A DNA stretch of 36,325 nt from Psychrobacter sp. 5A.1 (GTDB lineage: Bacteria > Pseudomonadota > Gammaproteobacteria > Pseudomonadales > Moraxellaceae), in the NCBI RefSeq assembly GCF_030407455.1, contig NZ_JASDDJ010000032.1, positions 1 through 36,325 of the forward strand, written 5' to 3'. Shown here in pieces: positions 1-8,168 of this stretch. Position 1 is the first letter of the stretch; every line of letters begins with the position of its first letter. The notes beneath the pieces are model-generated. The model worked only from the letters and a program-made list of their open reading frames with translations. It did not search any database and was not told the origin of the DNA. Made by a program: the position numbers and the translations under genes.

Positions 1-24
1 GTAAAATAAATTTTTTGATAAAAA

Positions 25-1215
25 TCAATAACCTTTTCGAAAACTATTATCTATAAAATCTGCCCACGCATTCATCATATCTCGACGATAATCTAAATGT
101 TGGGCACCGTTATATGCTTTACTAATTTTGTTCTCTTGCTCATGGGCGAGTTGTAGCTCTATAGCCTCATGCATATAGCCCTGTTCGTGAAGGGTGGTGC
201 TTGCCAGCCCTCGGAAACCATGCCCCGTCATTTTGTATTTATAACCCATCTGATAAAGCGCGTTAATAAAAGCATTTTGGCTGTAAGGTTTGCGAGTTGA
301 AGGGTTGTAGAATACGTACTGCTCTGAAAAATTCAGCTCTTTAATTTGTTGTAATATATCTATGACCTGCGGTGCAAGAGGCACAATGTGAGGTCTATCC
401 ATCTTCATTTTGTCTGCAGGTATACGCCAAATTTTATCCTTCCAGTCGATTTCTGACCATTCCATAAATCTGATCTCATTAGTTCGTACAAAGGTATAGC
501 ATAAGAACCATAGACCTAGTTTGACTGGGATATGGCCAGTGTAGTCATTGATATCTTGTAAAAGTTTTGGTAACTCTTTTGACGTAATACGGCTGTGATT
601 TTTAGTCTTATGCGGTTTGATTGCCGCTGATAAATCTGCCGCAGGATTTGATGTTGCTATACCTATGCGAATAGCATGTTTAAATATCTGTCCAACCTCT
701 GCCATTATACGTCGCGCCATTTCATTAGCGCCACGAGCCTCGACATTCTTACCAATCTTCAAAATATCAGGTGGGGTAATATCATCAATTAGTTTATGAC
801 CAATAATCGGTTTAACGTCACGCATATAGGCTGAATAATTACGACTAAACGTACTTGAGGCTAAAAAGGTCTTGCGATCCGCATACCAAGCTTGTGCAAT
901 AGTATCAAAAAGTCTTGAACCGTCTTGTTCAGCAGCTTTCTCTTTTTTCTTATCCTTCGGGTTAATACCTTCACTAATTAACTGTTTTATTTCTAGGTTA
1001 CGCTGGCGTGCTTGTTGTAATGTGATTAGTGGATACTTGCCCAAAGTGAGTGATTGCTGTTTACCTTGCCAGCGGTAAGCACTGACCCAGACTTTGTTTC
1101 CCGTATGTCTTACCCACAGTTGAAGGCCATCGCCATCGCTATGCTTGTCAGGGCGGCTAGGGGTGCATTTTTCACTTGGTGTTAATTTATTGATAATCGT
1201 ATGAGTTAATGGCAT
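25..1215 (-). CDS. P4-type tyrosine site-specific integrase
   Basis: Tyrosine recombinase that would integrate and excise a genomic island at a tRNA gene. Residues 1-90 form the arm-binding/DUF4102-like N-terminal domain typical of P4-type integrases (SDGDGLQLWV near 26-35). A core-binding SAM-like segment covers about 100-200 and the catalytic domain about 210-385. The catalytic set is visible as R244 (FVRTNEIR), H332 and R335 (HGFR), H358 (LAHE) and Y368 (KAYNGA). Length (396 aa) is normal and the frame is intact. Its start lies about 150 bp from the 3' end of a tRNA and it reads away from it, so the mobile DNA should extend left of the window. The attachment site itself is inferred. The ATG at 1213-1215 is followed upstream by a cluster of TTGGTATA repeats. 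Confidence 0.95.
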   Translation of the reverse strand: MPLTHTIINKLTPSEKCTPSRPDKHSDGDGLQLWVRHTGNKVWVSAYRWQGKQQSLTLGKYPLITLQQARQRNLEIKQLISEGINPKDKKKEKAAEQDGSRLFDTIAQAWYADRKTFLASSTFSRNYSAYMRDVKPIIGHKLIDDITPPDILKIGKNVEARGANEMARRIMAEVGQIFKHAIRIGIATSNPAADLSAAIKPHKTKNHSRITSKELPKLLQDINDYTGHIPVKLGLWFLCYTFVRTNEIRFMEWSEIDWKDKIWRIPADKMKMDRPHIVPLAPQVIDILQQIKELNFSEQYVFYNPSTRKPYSQNAFINALYQMGYKYKMTGHGFRGLASTTLHEQGYMHEAIELQLAHEQENKISKAYNGAQHLDYRRDMMNAWADFIDNSFRKGY

Positions 1216-1290
1216 GTTGGTATATCTCCGCGTTGGTATAATCTATACCAACAAATATACCAATATTCTATATGGTTCGCCATATACCAA
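1216..1290. repeat. Five TTGGTATA repeats upstream of the integrase
   Basis: The 8-mer TTGGTATA or its complement occurs at 1217-1224, 1233-1240, 1244-1251, 1256-1263 and 1283-1290. The first two are in direct orientation and the last three are inverted, so copies two and three form a tight palindrome (GTTGGTATA, 3 bp, TATACCAAC). Such clusters between an integrase start and its att site are typical of integrase arm-type sites or of an excisionase/autorepressor operator. The function here is inferred. Confidence 0.7.
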
Positions 1291-1318
1291 TGTATTCTTA
1301 AATCTGCCGAAACCCCAT

Positions 1319-1354
1319 AAAAAAAAGGCTTGCCGCATCGCTGCGAACAAGCCT
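1319..1354 (-). terminator. Rho-independent terminator of the tRNA
   Basis: On the minus strand, stem AGGCTTG/CAAGCCT (1348-1354 with 1326-1332) encloses an inner CGCA-GCGA-TGCG mini-hairpin and is followed by a T run (1319-1326). It lies 12 bp beyond the tRNA CCA end. Confidence 0.85.
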
Positions 1355-1365
1355 GATTTAATATA

Positions 1366-1442
1366 TGGTGGGCCCAGTAGGACTTGAACCTACGACCAAA
1401 GGATTATGAGTCCTCTGCTCTAACCAACTGAGCTATGGGCCC
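1366..1442 (-). tRNA. tRNA with CAU anticodon, probably tRNA-Ile2 (lysidine type)
   Basis: A complete 77-nt cloverleaf with encoded CCA. The 7-bp acceptor stem is GGGCCCA/TGGGCCC, the D arm is GCTC/GAGC, the anticodon stem GAGGA/TCCTT holds loop CTCATAA, and the T arm is GTAGG-TTCAAGT-CCTAC. The anticodon CAU is at 1406-1408. Automated tools would often call this elongator tRNA-Met. C4-G69 and C5-G68 in the acceptor stem match the known determinants used by TilS (tRNA-Ile lysidine synthetase) rather than tRNA-Met, so Ile2 reading AUA is favoured. Its 3' end faces the integrase, making it the likely island target. Confidence 0.95.
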
Positions 1443-1458
1443 TAACGCTAGACGGACA

Positions 1459-1486
1459 ATGATACCTGATTTTTTGAATTTTTCAA
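1459..1486 (-). promoter_or_regulatory. Promoter of the tRNA gene
   Basis: On the minus strand TTGAAA (1481-1486) and TATCAT (1459-1464) are separated by 16 bp. The -10 ends 16 bp upstream of the mature tRNA 5' end, a normal distance for a short 5' leader. Confidence 0.6.
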
Positions 1487-1536
1487 GCAAAAAATGGGCC
1501 ATTATCAAGATATTTTTTATGAAGTGCTATTTTCTA

Positions 1537-2349
1537 TTAAACTTGACCACCAGCTAGGGTTAGACTGCGACCACCATCAACAGTAATAATCTCACCAGTG
1601 AGATAATGGGCCTGCACAAGATACAGCACGCTATGGGCAATTTCATCAGGTCTGCCTATGCGCTGCATAGGGATTGAGCCGATGATACTTCGTTGCTGAT
1701 CATGATCCAATGCTTGGTCGCTATTAGCATCAGGTAAGATATTGACGCCAGGTGCGACACCATTGACCCGTACCTCTGGTGCCATCTCAAGAGCTAAAGA
1801 CTGTACCATCATACGATGAGCCGCTTTTGCCATATTGTAGACAGTATAATTGCTAAACGGCTTATCATGCGCGTGAATGTCCAGTAGGCTGATAATACAA
1901 CCTTGCTGTTTTTTAAGGTAAGGAAATAGTGCTTGGCTCAATAATAAAGGCGCTTTGGCATTGGTCAAAAATAGCTCGTCCCACTGTGCGTGATTAATAC
2001 TGCCAAGTGGGCTAGGGTAAAAGCGTGAAGCATTGTGTACCAATACATCGAGCTGGCCAAAGGTCTCTACAATATTTTTGACGAGTGTACTCAAAGCATT
2101 GTTATCATCGACGACGGCTAAATCGGCGATGATAAGCGCTGCGCTATCCGCACGCAGACTATTCAGCTGTGTGGCCAATATTTGGGCTTCTGATTCACTA
2201 TGATGACAATGAATAATGACTCGATAGCCTTGGCTGTGAGCGGCTCTAATAATCGCTGCGCCAATACGCTTGGCACTTCCTGTGACGAGCATCACTGGCG
2301 CTTTGGCATTGATATTTTCTGATTGGAGGGCGTTGATGGTTTGATTCAT
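1537..2349 (-). CDS. Pteridine reductase-like SDR (PTR1/FolM type)
   Basis: Short-chain dehydrogenase/reductase of 270 aa, likely an NADPH-dependent reductase of dihydropteridines such as dihydromonapterin or dihydrofolate, acting in the cytoplasm. The nucleotide motif TGSAKRIG (23-30) has the Arg/Lys pattern of NADPH-binding pteridine reductases rather than the usual TGxxxGIG. The catalytic triad is D157-Y171-K175: Asp replaces the Ser of classical SDRs, as in PTR1 (Asp-Tyr-Lys) and FolM. The C-terminal TGEIITVDGG is the usual SDR end. It starts 21 bp after the cca stop, so the two are probably co-transcribed. The substrate is inferred from motifs; another SDR specificity remains possible. 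Confidence 0.85.
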   Translation of the reverse strand: MNQTINALQSENINAKAPVMLVTGSAKRIGAAIIRAAHSQGYRVIIHCHHSESEAQILATQLNSLRADSAALIIADLAVVDDNNALSTLVKNIVETFGQLDVLVHNASRFYPSPLGSINHAQWDELFLTNAKAPLLLSQALFPYLKKQQGCIISLLDIHAHDKPFSNYTVYNMAKAAHRMMVQSLALEMAPEVRVNGVAPGVNILPDANSDQALDHDQQRSIIGSIPMQRIGRPDEIAHSVLYLVQAHYLTGEIITVDGGRSLTLAGGQV

Positions 2350-2370
2350 AGTGAAGATACTATCTGCTCT

Positions 2371-3567
2371 CTAATGTTTTTTATGTGAGTTCTGTACTTG
2401 CAAGTGCTCAATTCTAGCCTGCCGCAATGCCGCACCAATAGCTGGGCCTTTGAGGTCTGGTGCTATATCTGTCATGCCGATAGCATGAAAGCTATTTAAC
2501 GCTATCATCATCTGACGGTGTTGCACTGCCAGTTGTAGGACATGACTGCATACGAGTAATTGCGAGAATTTATCAGGCTCTTTATGAGCGCCGCAAGTTT
2601 GTATGAGGTCGATTTTTTCAGCAGCACTAAGACTATTTATAGCACTTATTTTCTCTGCTTGTTGCACGAATAAGTTGGCAAATTGGGTATGTGCTTTTGG
2701 TACTTTGGCTATATTACCTATGTTATTAATTTCTTTTAGATTAGCTGCTGCGTTAACATTTTCGTCTGTAGGCTCTGAGATAAATAGAGATGGATTAAGG
2801 CTGCTCATTAGCAGTGCCCAACGCTGTGACAAATTAAGCTGCATTTGCCCTGCGAAATATAGCGCCGTCTGCACCGTTTCTCGTATATGAGCATTATCCC
2901 AAGTATGATGCAAAGGCGCAAAATACTCTGTGAGTGCGCCAATCTCAAACAGTTTTTGCCAGTAGACTTGAGGCGACAGCTGCATAGTCGCACGGCTGGA
3001 TTCTTGCCAAATGCGTTCACTACTTAGATGACTGAGCTCTCCAGAGCCAACCAATTGGCGCATTAAGTTCAAGGTGTCCTCTGCAATACTGAACCCCAAA
3101 TCGTAGTAACGACTATAGAAACGAGCCGTTCGGAGCACCCGTAGTGGGTCTTCACTGAATGCACTTGATACATGGCGCAAGGTCTTGCTTTTTATATCAG
3201 CCAGTCCACCATAATAGTCAATGACGTTACCATTGATAGGGGTGTCATCATTTAGGCTGGTGACCTCTATCGCCATGGCATTGATTGTCAAATCACGACG
3301 TTGCAAATCGTCTTCTAGACTAACATTAGGGCTGGCATGTACGCTAAAACCTTTGTAGCCTAAGCCTTGCTTGCGCTCTGTACGTGCCAATGCATACTCT
3401 TCATGAGTGGTCGGATGCAAAAACACGGGAAAGTCAGCGCCCACTTGTTGAAACCCTGCATCAATCATTTCTGCAACAGTAGCGCCGACGACGACAAAGT
3501 CCTTGTCCTTGATAGGACGCTTGAGCAGTCGATCGCGTACAGCACCGCCTACGAGGTAAATTTGCAT
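2371..3567 (-). CDS. cca: CCA-adding tRNA nucleotidyltransferase
   Basis: Adds or repairs the 3'-CCA end of tRNAs using CTP and ATP. The class II head domain is very like E. coli Cca: LVGGAVRD (5-12), the metal-binding acidic pair D21 and D23 (KDKDFVVVG), EEYALARTERK near 56-66 and the RRD template motif at 90-92. Length is 398 aa against about 412 in E. coli. The C-terminal third lacks a recognisable HD phosphohydrolase motif: where E. coli has a CHDLGK sequence this protein reads ALLMSSLNP. The 2',3'-cyclic phosphodiesterase/phosphatase activities of E. coli Cca are therefore probably missing, while CCA addition should be intact. It is first in an operon with the downstream SDR. Confidence 0.95.
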   Translation of the reverse strand: MQIYLVGGAVRDRLLKRPIKDKDFVVVGATVAEMIDAGFQQVGADFPVFLHPTTHEEYALARTERKQGLGYKGFSVHASPNVSLEDDLQRRDLTINAMAIEVTSLNDDTPINGNVIDYYGGLADIKSKTLRHVSSAFSEDPLRVLRTARFYSRYYDLGFSIAEDTLNLMRQLVGSGELSHLSSERIWQESSRATMQLSPQVYWQKLFEIGALTEYFAPLHHTWDNAHIRETVQTALYFAGQMQLNLSQRWALLMSSLNPSLFISEPTDENVNAAANLKEINNIGNIAKVPKAHTQFANLFVQQAEKISAINSLSAAEKIDLIQTCGAHKEPDKFSQLLVCSHVLQLAVQHRQMMIALNSFHAIGMTDIAPDLKGPAIGAALRQARIEHLQVQNSHKKH

Positions 3568-3671
3568 AGAAGCCTCTTCTTATTATTGAGCTATATGTCA
3601 TCAGCTCAATTTTTATGAATCAAAAAAACAGCCAATGCTCTATAAGTCGCATTGACTGGTTTTAGTATAGC

Positions 3672-3706
3672 AGAAGGGCTCTGTCAATGGATGACAGAGC
3701 CCTTCT
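3672..3706. terminator. Perfect 15-bp hairpin between maeB and cca
   Basis: AGAAGGGCTCTGTCA (3672-3686) and its exact complement (3692-3706) flank a 5-nt loop. It lies downstream of maeB on the minus strand and upstream of cca. There is no strong T run on either side, so it is a putative terminator or RNA-stabilising hairpin. It ends 3 bp from the palindromic element at 3710. Confidence 0.6.
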
Positions 3707-3709
3707 TAA

Positions 3710-3817
3710 TATAGTCAGTCCTCTATAAATTGAGTACGGTGTCAGCCTCGCTCAGTCTACTACTCGTAGTACTTTCACTCGGCTTCCTTGTACCCAAATT
3801 ATATTGAACCGACTATA
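3710..3817. repeat. 108-bp palindromic (MITE-like) intergenic element
   Basis: The first 28 bp (3710-3737, starting TATAGTCAGTCC) and last 28 bp (3790-3817, ending GAACCGACTATA) are inverted repeats matching at about 22 of 28 positions. The centre holds a second palindrome, TACTAC-TC-GTAGTA (3758-3771). It has no coding potential. The architecture is that of a short dispersed palindromic element; only one copy is seen in this window, so dispersal is inferred. Confidence 0.65.
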
Positions 3818-3845
3818 GTGCATTCATACTGGGTATGATATATGA

Positions 3846-6176
3846 CTATTTTTCGTTTTCTAGGTCTTGCGCTTCAGTGACGGTCAATGCAGTCATGTTG
3901 ACGATACCACGTGCAGTCGCTGATGGTGTCAAAATGTGTACCGGCTTGCTAGTACCTAACAAGATAGGACCAATAGAAGCACTACCAGTTGCTGTTTTAA
4001 GCAAGTTGAAGGCAATATTCGACGCATCGAGTGTTGGCAAGATAAGCAGGTTCGCGGCACCTTTCAATGGACTTGATGGCATATCGTTTAGACGAATATT
4101 TTCGTTAAGCGCGGCATCACCTTGCATTTCGCCATCAAACTCAAAGTCGACGTTCATATTGGTTAGTAGCTCATGAACTTTACGCATTTTGACAGCGCTG
4201 GCACGATCTGAAGCACCAAAGTTAGAATGAGACACTAGCGCGACACGTGGCGTGATACCAAAACGACGTAACTGATCCGTTGCCAAAACAGTCATTTCAG
4301 CCAGTTGCTCAGCTGTTGGGTCTTCATGCACATAGGTATCAGCGATAAAGATATTACGATCTTGCATCAATACGGCATTCATCGCATAGAAGTCGTTCAT
4401 GCCTTCTTTTTTACCAATGACGCTTTCAACGTATTTTAGATGCAACTGGTAATGGCCAAACGTACCACATACCATACCATCTGCCGCACCATTTTCGACC
4501 AATAATGAGCCAATCAATGTGGTCTTGCGACGGACATCACGACGAGCAAGTTCGATACTGACACCGCGGCGTTTGTTCTTCTCGTAGTAGCCCTGCCAGT
4601 AGTCTTTGTAGCGAGGATCATCATCAACGTTGACGATCGTAATATTCTCGCCATCTTTTAGACGTAGGCCCAGCTTTTTGATATTGGCTTCGATAACGGA
4701 AGGGCGACCAACCAAGATAGGTTGTGCCAGCTTCTCATCAACGACCACTTGCACAGCGAGCAAAATATTGTTGTCTTCACCTTCACAGTACACAATGCGC
4801 TTTGGATCGGCTTTGGCACGAGCAAAGATTGGCTTCATCACAAACGCTGAGTTATAAACAAACTCAGACAGACGCTGACGATAGGCTTGCATGTCATCGA
4901 TAGGCAAGGTAGCAACGCCTGAATCCATCGCTGCTTTGGCAACAGCAGACGCGATCTCAATGATTAGGTTTGGCTCTAGAGGGCCTGGGATTAAATAGTC
5001 ACGACCAAAGCTCTGCATCTTTTCGATGTTTCTAGCACTGGTAGTTGGAGTGGCTTCAACATGTGCCATCGCAGCGATTGCTTTTACGCAAGCCACTTTC
5101 ATCTCTTCGTTGACAGTGGTTGCACCAACATCTAGTGCACCACGGAAGATGTATGGGAAACATAGCGCGTTGTTTACTTGGTTTGGATAGTCTGAACGAC
5201 CAGTTGCCATGATGACGTCTGGACGTACGGCATGTGCCAATTCTGGCATGATTTCAGGTGTTGGATTGGCAAGTGCAAAGACGATAGGGTCTTTTGCCAT
5301 ACGGCGAACCATATCTTCTGATAGTGTACCTGGCATTGATAGGCCTAGGAACATATCGACATCGTCCATGACTTCTTCGATAGAAGTAGCCGTAACATCA
5401 CGAGCATAGCGTTGTTTGGTTTCGTCAAGGTTTTCACGGCTAGTGGTGATGATACCGCGTGAATCTGAAACAATGATGTTGTTCTTATTAACACCAAGTG
5501 CGCAAATGATATCTAAGCAAGAAATGGCTGCTGCGCCTGCGCCTGAACAAACAATTTTAATCTCTTCGATTTTTTTGCCAGTAATCAACAAAGCATTTAG
5601 CATGGCTGCGGCAACGATGATTGACGTACCATGTTGGTCATCATGGAACACAGGAATGTTCATGCGCTCACGGAGGACGCGCTCAATTTTGAAACATTCT
5701 GGTGCTTTGATGTCTTCTAGGTTGATACCACCAAAGGTAGGCTCAAGCGAGGCAACCGCTTCGATGAATTTGTCTGGATCATTCTGGTCAATTTCAATAT
5801 CAAAAACGTCGATACCTGCGAACTTCTTGAATAGAACGCCTTTACCTTCCATGACAGGTTTTGATGCCAATGGACCGATATTACCCAGACCCAGTACCGC
5901 AGTACCGTTGGTGATGACACCAACTAGATTGTTACGTGCCGTATATTTAGAGGCAAGTTTTGGATCTCTTTGGATCTCAAGACAAGGTACAGCAACACCT
6001 GGAGAGTAGGCAAGTGCTAAATCACGTTGGTTGGCCAGCTGCTTAGTAGGGGTTACTGAAATTTTACCTGGGCGTGGAAACTCATGGTAATGTAAGGCAG
6101 CTTGTTCAAACTGCTCTTTTTCTGTACTGAGGTTATCCGTATTCGAAGTGGTATCGTCATTCATAATAATTGCCAT
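3846..6176 (-). CDS. maeB: NADP-dependent malic enzyme with phosphotransacetylase-like tail
   Basis: Converts malate to pyruvate and CO2 with reduction of NADP+, supplying NADPH and pyruvate. At 776 aa it has the two-part MaeB layout. The malic enzyme part (about 25-430) contains [16 protein letters not shown], the [19 protein letters not shown] segment, the metal-binding [12 protein letters not shown] region, [14 protein letters not shown] and the nucleotide motif [12 protein letters not shown] phosphotransacetylase-like domain covers about 440-760 ([33 protein letters not shown]); in this family the tail is regulatory and binds acetyl-CoA-type effectors. The frame is intact. ATG at 6176 and a second ATG four codons later are both possible; neither has a strong ribosome site. 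It is monocistronic, with about 350 bp of non-coding DNA upstream. Confidence 0.95.
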   Translation of the reverse strand: MAIIMNDDTTSNTDNLSTEKEQFEQAALHYHEFPRPGKISVTPTKQLANQRDLALAYSPGVAVPCLEIQRDPKLASKYTARNNLVGVITNGTAVLGLGNIGPLASKPVMEGKGVLFKKFAGIDVFDIEIDQNDPDKFIEAVASLEPTFGGINLEDIKAPECFKIERVLRERMNIPVFHDDQHGTSIIVAAAMLNALLITGKKIEEIKIVCSGAGAAAISCLDIICALGVNKNNIIVSDSRGIITTSRENLDETKQRYARDVTATSIEEVMDDVDMFLGLSMPGTLSEDMVRRMAKDPIVFALANPTPEIMPELAHAVRPDVIMATGRSDYPNQVNNALCFPYIFRGALDVGATTVNEEMKVACVKAIAAMAHVEATPTTSARNIEKMQSFGRDYLIPGPLEPNLIIEIASAVAKAAMDSGVATLPIDDMQAYRQRLSEFVYNSAFVMKPIFARAKADPKRIVYCEGEDNNILLAVQVVVDEKLAQPILVGRPSVIEANIKKLGLRLKDGENITIVNVDDDPRYKDYWQGYYEKNKRRGVSIELARRDVRRKTTLIGSLLVENGAADGMVCGTFGHYQLHLKYVESVIGKKEGMNDFYAMNAVLMQDRNIFIADTYVHEDPTAEQLAEMTVLATDQLRRFGITPRVALVSHSNFGASDRASAVKMRKVHELLTNMNVDFEFDGEMQGDAALNENIRLNDMPSSPLKGAANLLILPTLDASNIAFNLLKTATGSASIGPILLGTSKPVHILTPSATARGIVNMTALTVTEAQDLENEK

Positions 6177-6284
6177 GGTTAGTATAAATTGGAATAAATT
6201 AAACGGTGATAAAAAATAACGTCTAACCCTCCAAAAATCATTGAATGATAATAATGGGAAGGTATAGGGACGTTAAACGACTCA

Positions 6285-6305
6285 CGACCATCAGAATCAT
6301 GGTCG
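6285..6305. repeat. Inverted repeat CGACCAT-N7-ATGGTCG upstream of maeB
   Basis: Perfect 7-bp arms (6285-6291 and 6299-6305) lie about 110 bp upstream of the maeB start, in the 353-bp gene-free stretch 6177-6529. Operator or leader hairpin; function unknown. Confidence 0.5.
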
Positions 6306-6363
6306 ACGATCAAGGATCAGGTCAAAAAAGCAAACTAGCTAAAATATTCATTCTAGCACTATT

Positions 6364-6398
6364 GACAATTCACGCCTAGTCAACAGCCGTGAATTGTC
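6364..6398. repeat. Inverted repeat GACAATTCACG / CGTGAATTGTC
   Basis: Perfect 11-bp arms at 6364-6374 and 6388-6398 with a 13-nt spacer, in the maeB-selO intergenic stretch. No T run follows on either strand, so an operator or structured leader is more likely than a terminator. Apart from this repeat, the one at 6285 and a Fur-like site, I see nothing else defined in 6177-6529. Confidence 0.55.
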
Positions 6399-6410
6399 GG
6401 AACAATATAA

Positions 6411-6429
6411 TAAAATGATATTCATTATT
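6411..6429. promoter_or_regulatory. Fur-box-like site
   Basis: TAAAATGATATTCATTATT matches the classical 19-bp Fur consensus (GATAATGATAATCATTATC) at 15 of 19 positions and carries the core palindrome AATGA-TAT-TCATT. It is about 235 bp upstream of the maeB start. Iron control of maeB or of an unannotated small transcript is inference. Confidence 0.35.
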
Positions 6430-6529
6430 TATCTCATTGATGATGCCAAAAAATGCGTCTAGATATCAACCTTAATTTCATAATGTTTCAAAATATTACA
6501 GAATTGAAAAGTGTTAAAGCGGGCAACTA

Positions 6530-8011
6530 CTAAGATGAGCAGCTAATAGGCACCTGCGGTGTATCAGGCGCAGGCGCACTAGTATCTAGATCATTAGCAA
6601 TATCTTGCACACTATAAGGATTGGCTAATAAACGAAATACCCGATCAACTTCTTCAAACTGACCTTGCTCTGCGGCAGTGATCGCACGCTGTGCCATACT
6701 GTTACGCAGAATATAGACAGGATTGGTGGTTTGCATGTCATTGATTGCTTGTGCTAGCGGCAGCTGCTCGATGCTTGCAAGGTAACGTGTTGACCAGTCT
6801 TGCCATATTTGCTGCGCATCACTGCTTAATTCAGTGGTCATAGTAGCCAGTAGCTTTTGCTCGTACGGATGATCTTCTGGTGCGATCAAACCGAGCAGAG
6901 CGCGGAAGCTATTGGTATAGTCGAGCAAGTTGTCTTCCAATAATGTCAACCATTCAAAGGCTAAGCTGAGGCTCTCTCTTTGATGCGGTAAGCCAAGCTT
7001 GCGGCACAGTCCTTGCTGATAATGCTGCATAAAGGTTGCTTCATAAGGCGCTAAACAGTCGGCGAGCGTTTCACGAGTAACGCCGTCTAAGCGCATAAAA
7101 TGTGGCAGCCAAACGTTTAGATTCCAATGCCCGATAGCAGGCTGATTCTGATAAGCGTAGCGACCCGTATGGTCTGAGTGATTATTAATCCATGCAGGAT
7201 TAAAGCGCTCCATAAAGCCAAACGGCCCGAAGTCCAAAGTACTGCCTGTGATAGATAAGTTATCTGTATTCATGACACCGTGAGCAAAACCAATCAATTG
7301 CCAGTCAGCAATCATGTGGGCTGTACGTTTAACCACAGCGGTCAAAAATGCCAACACAGGCACGTCACTATCACGGCACTCTGGATAATAAGTGTCAATC
7401 ATATAGTCGGTGAACTCACCCAGTACATCAGGGGCAAAGCTGGCAATCCATTCGACATGACCGAGACGAATATGACTGTCTGCCACACGCATTAGTGCTG
7501 CACCTGCTTCGATACGCTCACGGCGCACTCTCGTATCAGATACCACAAACCCCAATGCGTTAGACGAGGGGATACCAAGCTGCGTCAATGCATGACCACA
7601 CAGGTACTCGCGAATGGTACTGCGTAAGACTGCGCGCCCATCACCCATACGTGAATAGGGCGTCAGGCCCGCGCCTTTGAGATGCAAGTCTTGTGGCTGT
7701 CCATCGTTATCGAGCACTTGCGCCATGAGTAAACCGCGCCCATCACCCAACTGTCCAGCCCATTGCCCAAACTGGTGACCGGCGTACGCCATTGCTAATG
7801 GTTTAAAGTCCGCTGGCACGTATTGCCCACCGAGTATCTCAATCCAATTGGTCATCAAGTCCTCATTAGTTGTCCAGCCTAACTGCTGAGCAACTTGAGT
7901 GTTGAAGTGACCAGCACGAGGATTGTCTAGTGAGGCTGGCGGCTGCTCATGATAAAGGCGCGTGTCTAGGTTGACGTAAGTGTTTTGATAACGCATACAG
8001 GCCGTTTCCAT
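6530..8011 (-). CDS. selO: SelO protein AMPylase (YdiU/UPF0061)
   Basis: A pseudokinase-fold enzyme that transfers AMP from ATP to Ser/Thr/Tyr of target proteins, linked in E. coli to redox stress. Length is 493 aa (E. coli about 478). Family signatures are GHQFGQWAGQLGDGRG (78-93), the nucleotide Lys K112 in LHLKGAG, E135 in the STIREYL helix, and N251/D260 in FAHGVMNTDNLSITGSTLDFGPFGFM. The C-terminus ends in CSS, retaining the Cys of bacterial SelO that replaces or neighbours the eukaryotic selenocysteine. The second ATG, at 7996 (residue 6), has a purine-rich GGAAA about 10 nt upstream and matches family N-termini slightly better, so the true start may be there. No clear terminator follows the stop. 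Confidence 0.95.
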   Translation of the reverse strand: METACMRYQNTYVNLDTRLYHEQPPASLDNPRAGHFNTQVAQQLGWTTNEDLMTNWIEILGGQYVPADFKPLAMAYAGHQFGQWAGQLGDGRGLLMAQVLDNDGQPQDLHLKGAGLTPYSRMGDGRAVLRSTIREYLCGHALTQLGIPSSNALGFVVSDTRVRRERIEAGAALMRVADSHIRLGHVEWIASFAPDVLGEFTDYMIDTYYPECRDSDVPVLAFLTAVVKRTAHMIADWQLIGFAHGVMNTDNLSITGSTLDFGPFGFMERFNPAWINNHSDHTGRYAYQNQPAIGHWNLNVWLPHFMRLDGVTRETLADCLAPYEATFMQHYQQGLCRKLGLPHQRESLSLAFEWLTLLEDNLLDYTNSFRALLGLIAPEDHPYEQKLLATMTTELSSDAQQIWQDWSTRYLASIEQLPLAQAINDMQTTNPVYILRNSMAQRAITAAEQGQFEEVDRVFRLLANPYSVQDIANDLDTSAPAPDTPQVPISCSS

Positions 8012-8095
8012 TAAAATATAAAAGTGAGAATGTCACTATAGCATAGCTGTCATAGGGCATCGTTTTACTCTGTCCGTCTCTTGTAATATTAAACC

Positions 8096-8128
8096 AAAAA
8101 AATCCCCCTATCTAGGACAGATAGGGGG
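8096..8128 (-). terminator. Rho-independent terminator of the desaturase gene
   Basis: On the minus strand a 10-bp stem (AGATAGGGGG with CCCCCTATCT, 8104-8113/8119-8128) is followed by TTTTTTT, 40 bp after the desaturase stop. Confidence 0.85.
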
Positions 8129-8168
8129 AGGGAGAAACGTGATGGTTATAGGGTTAATCAGAGATTAA

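Noticed and set aside
5416..6009. 197-codon plus-strand frame opposite maeB
   Set aside because: Antisense shadow of a strongly conserved gene, with no ribosome site and no protein-like composition.
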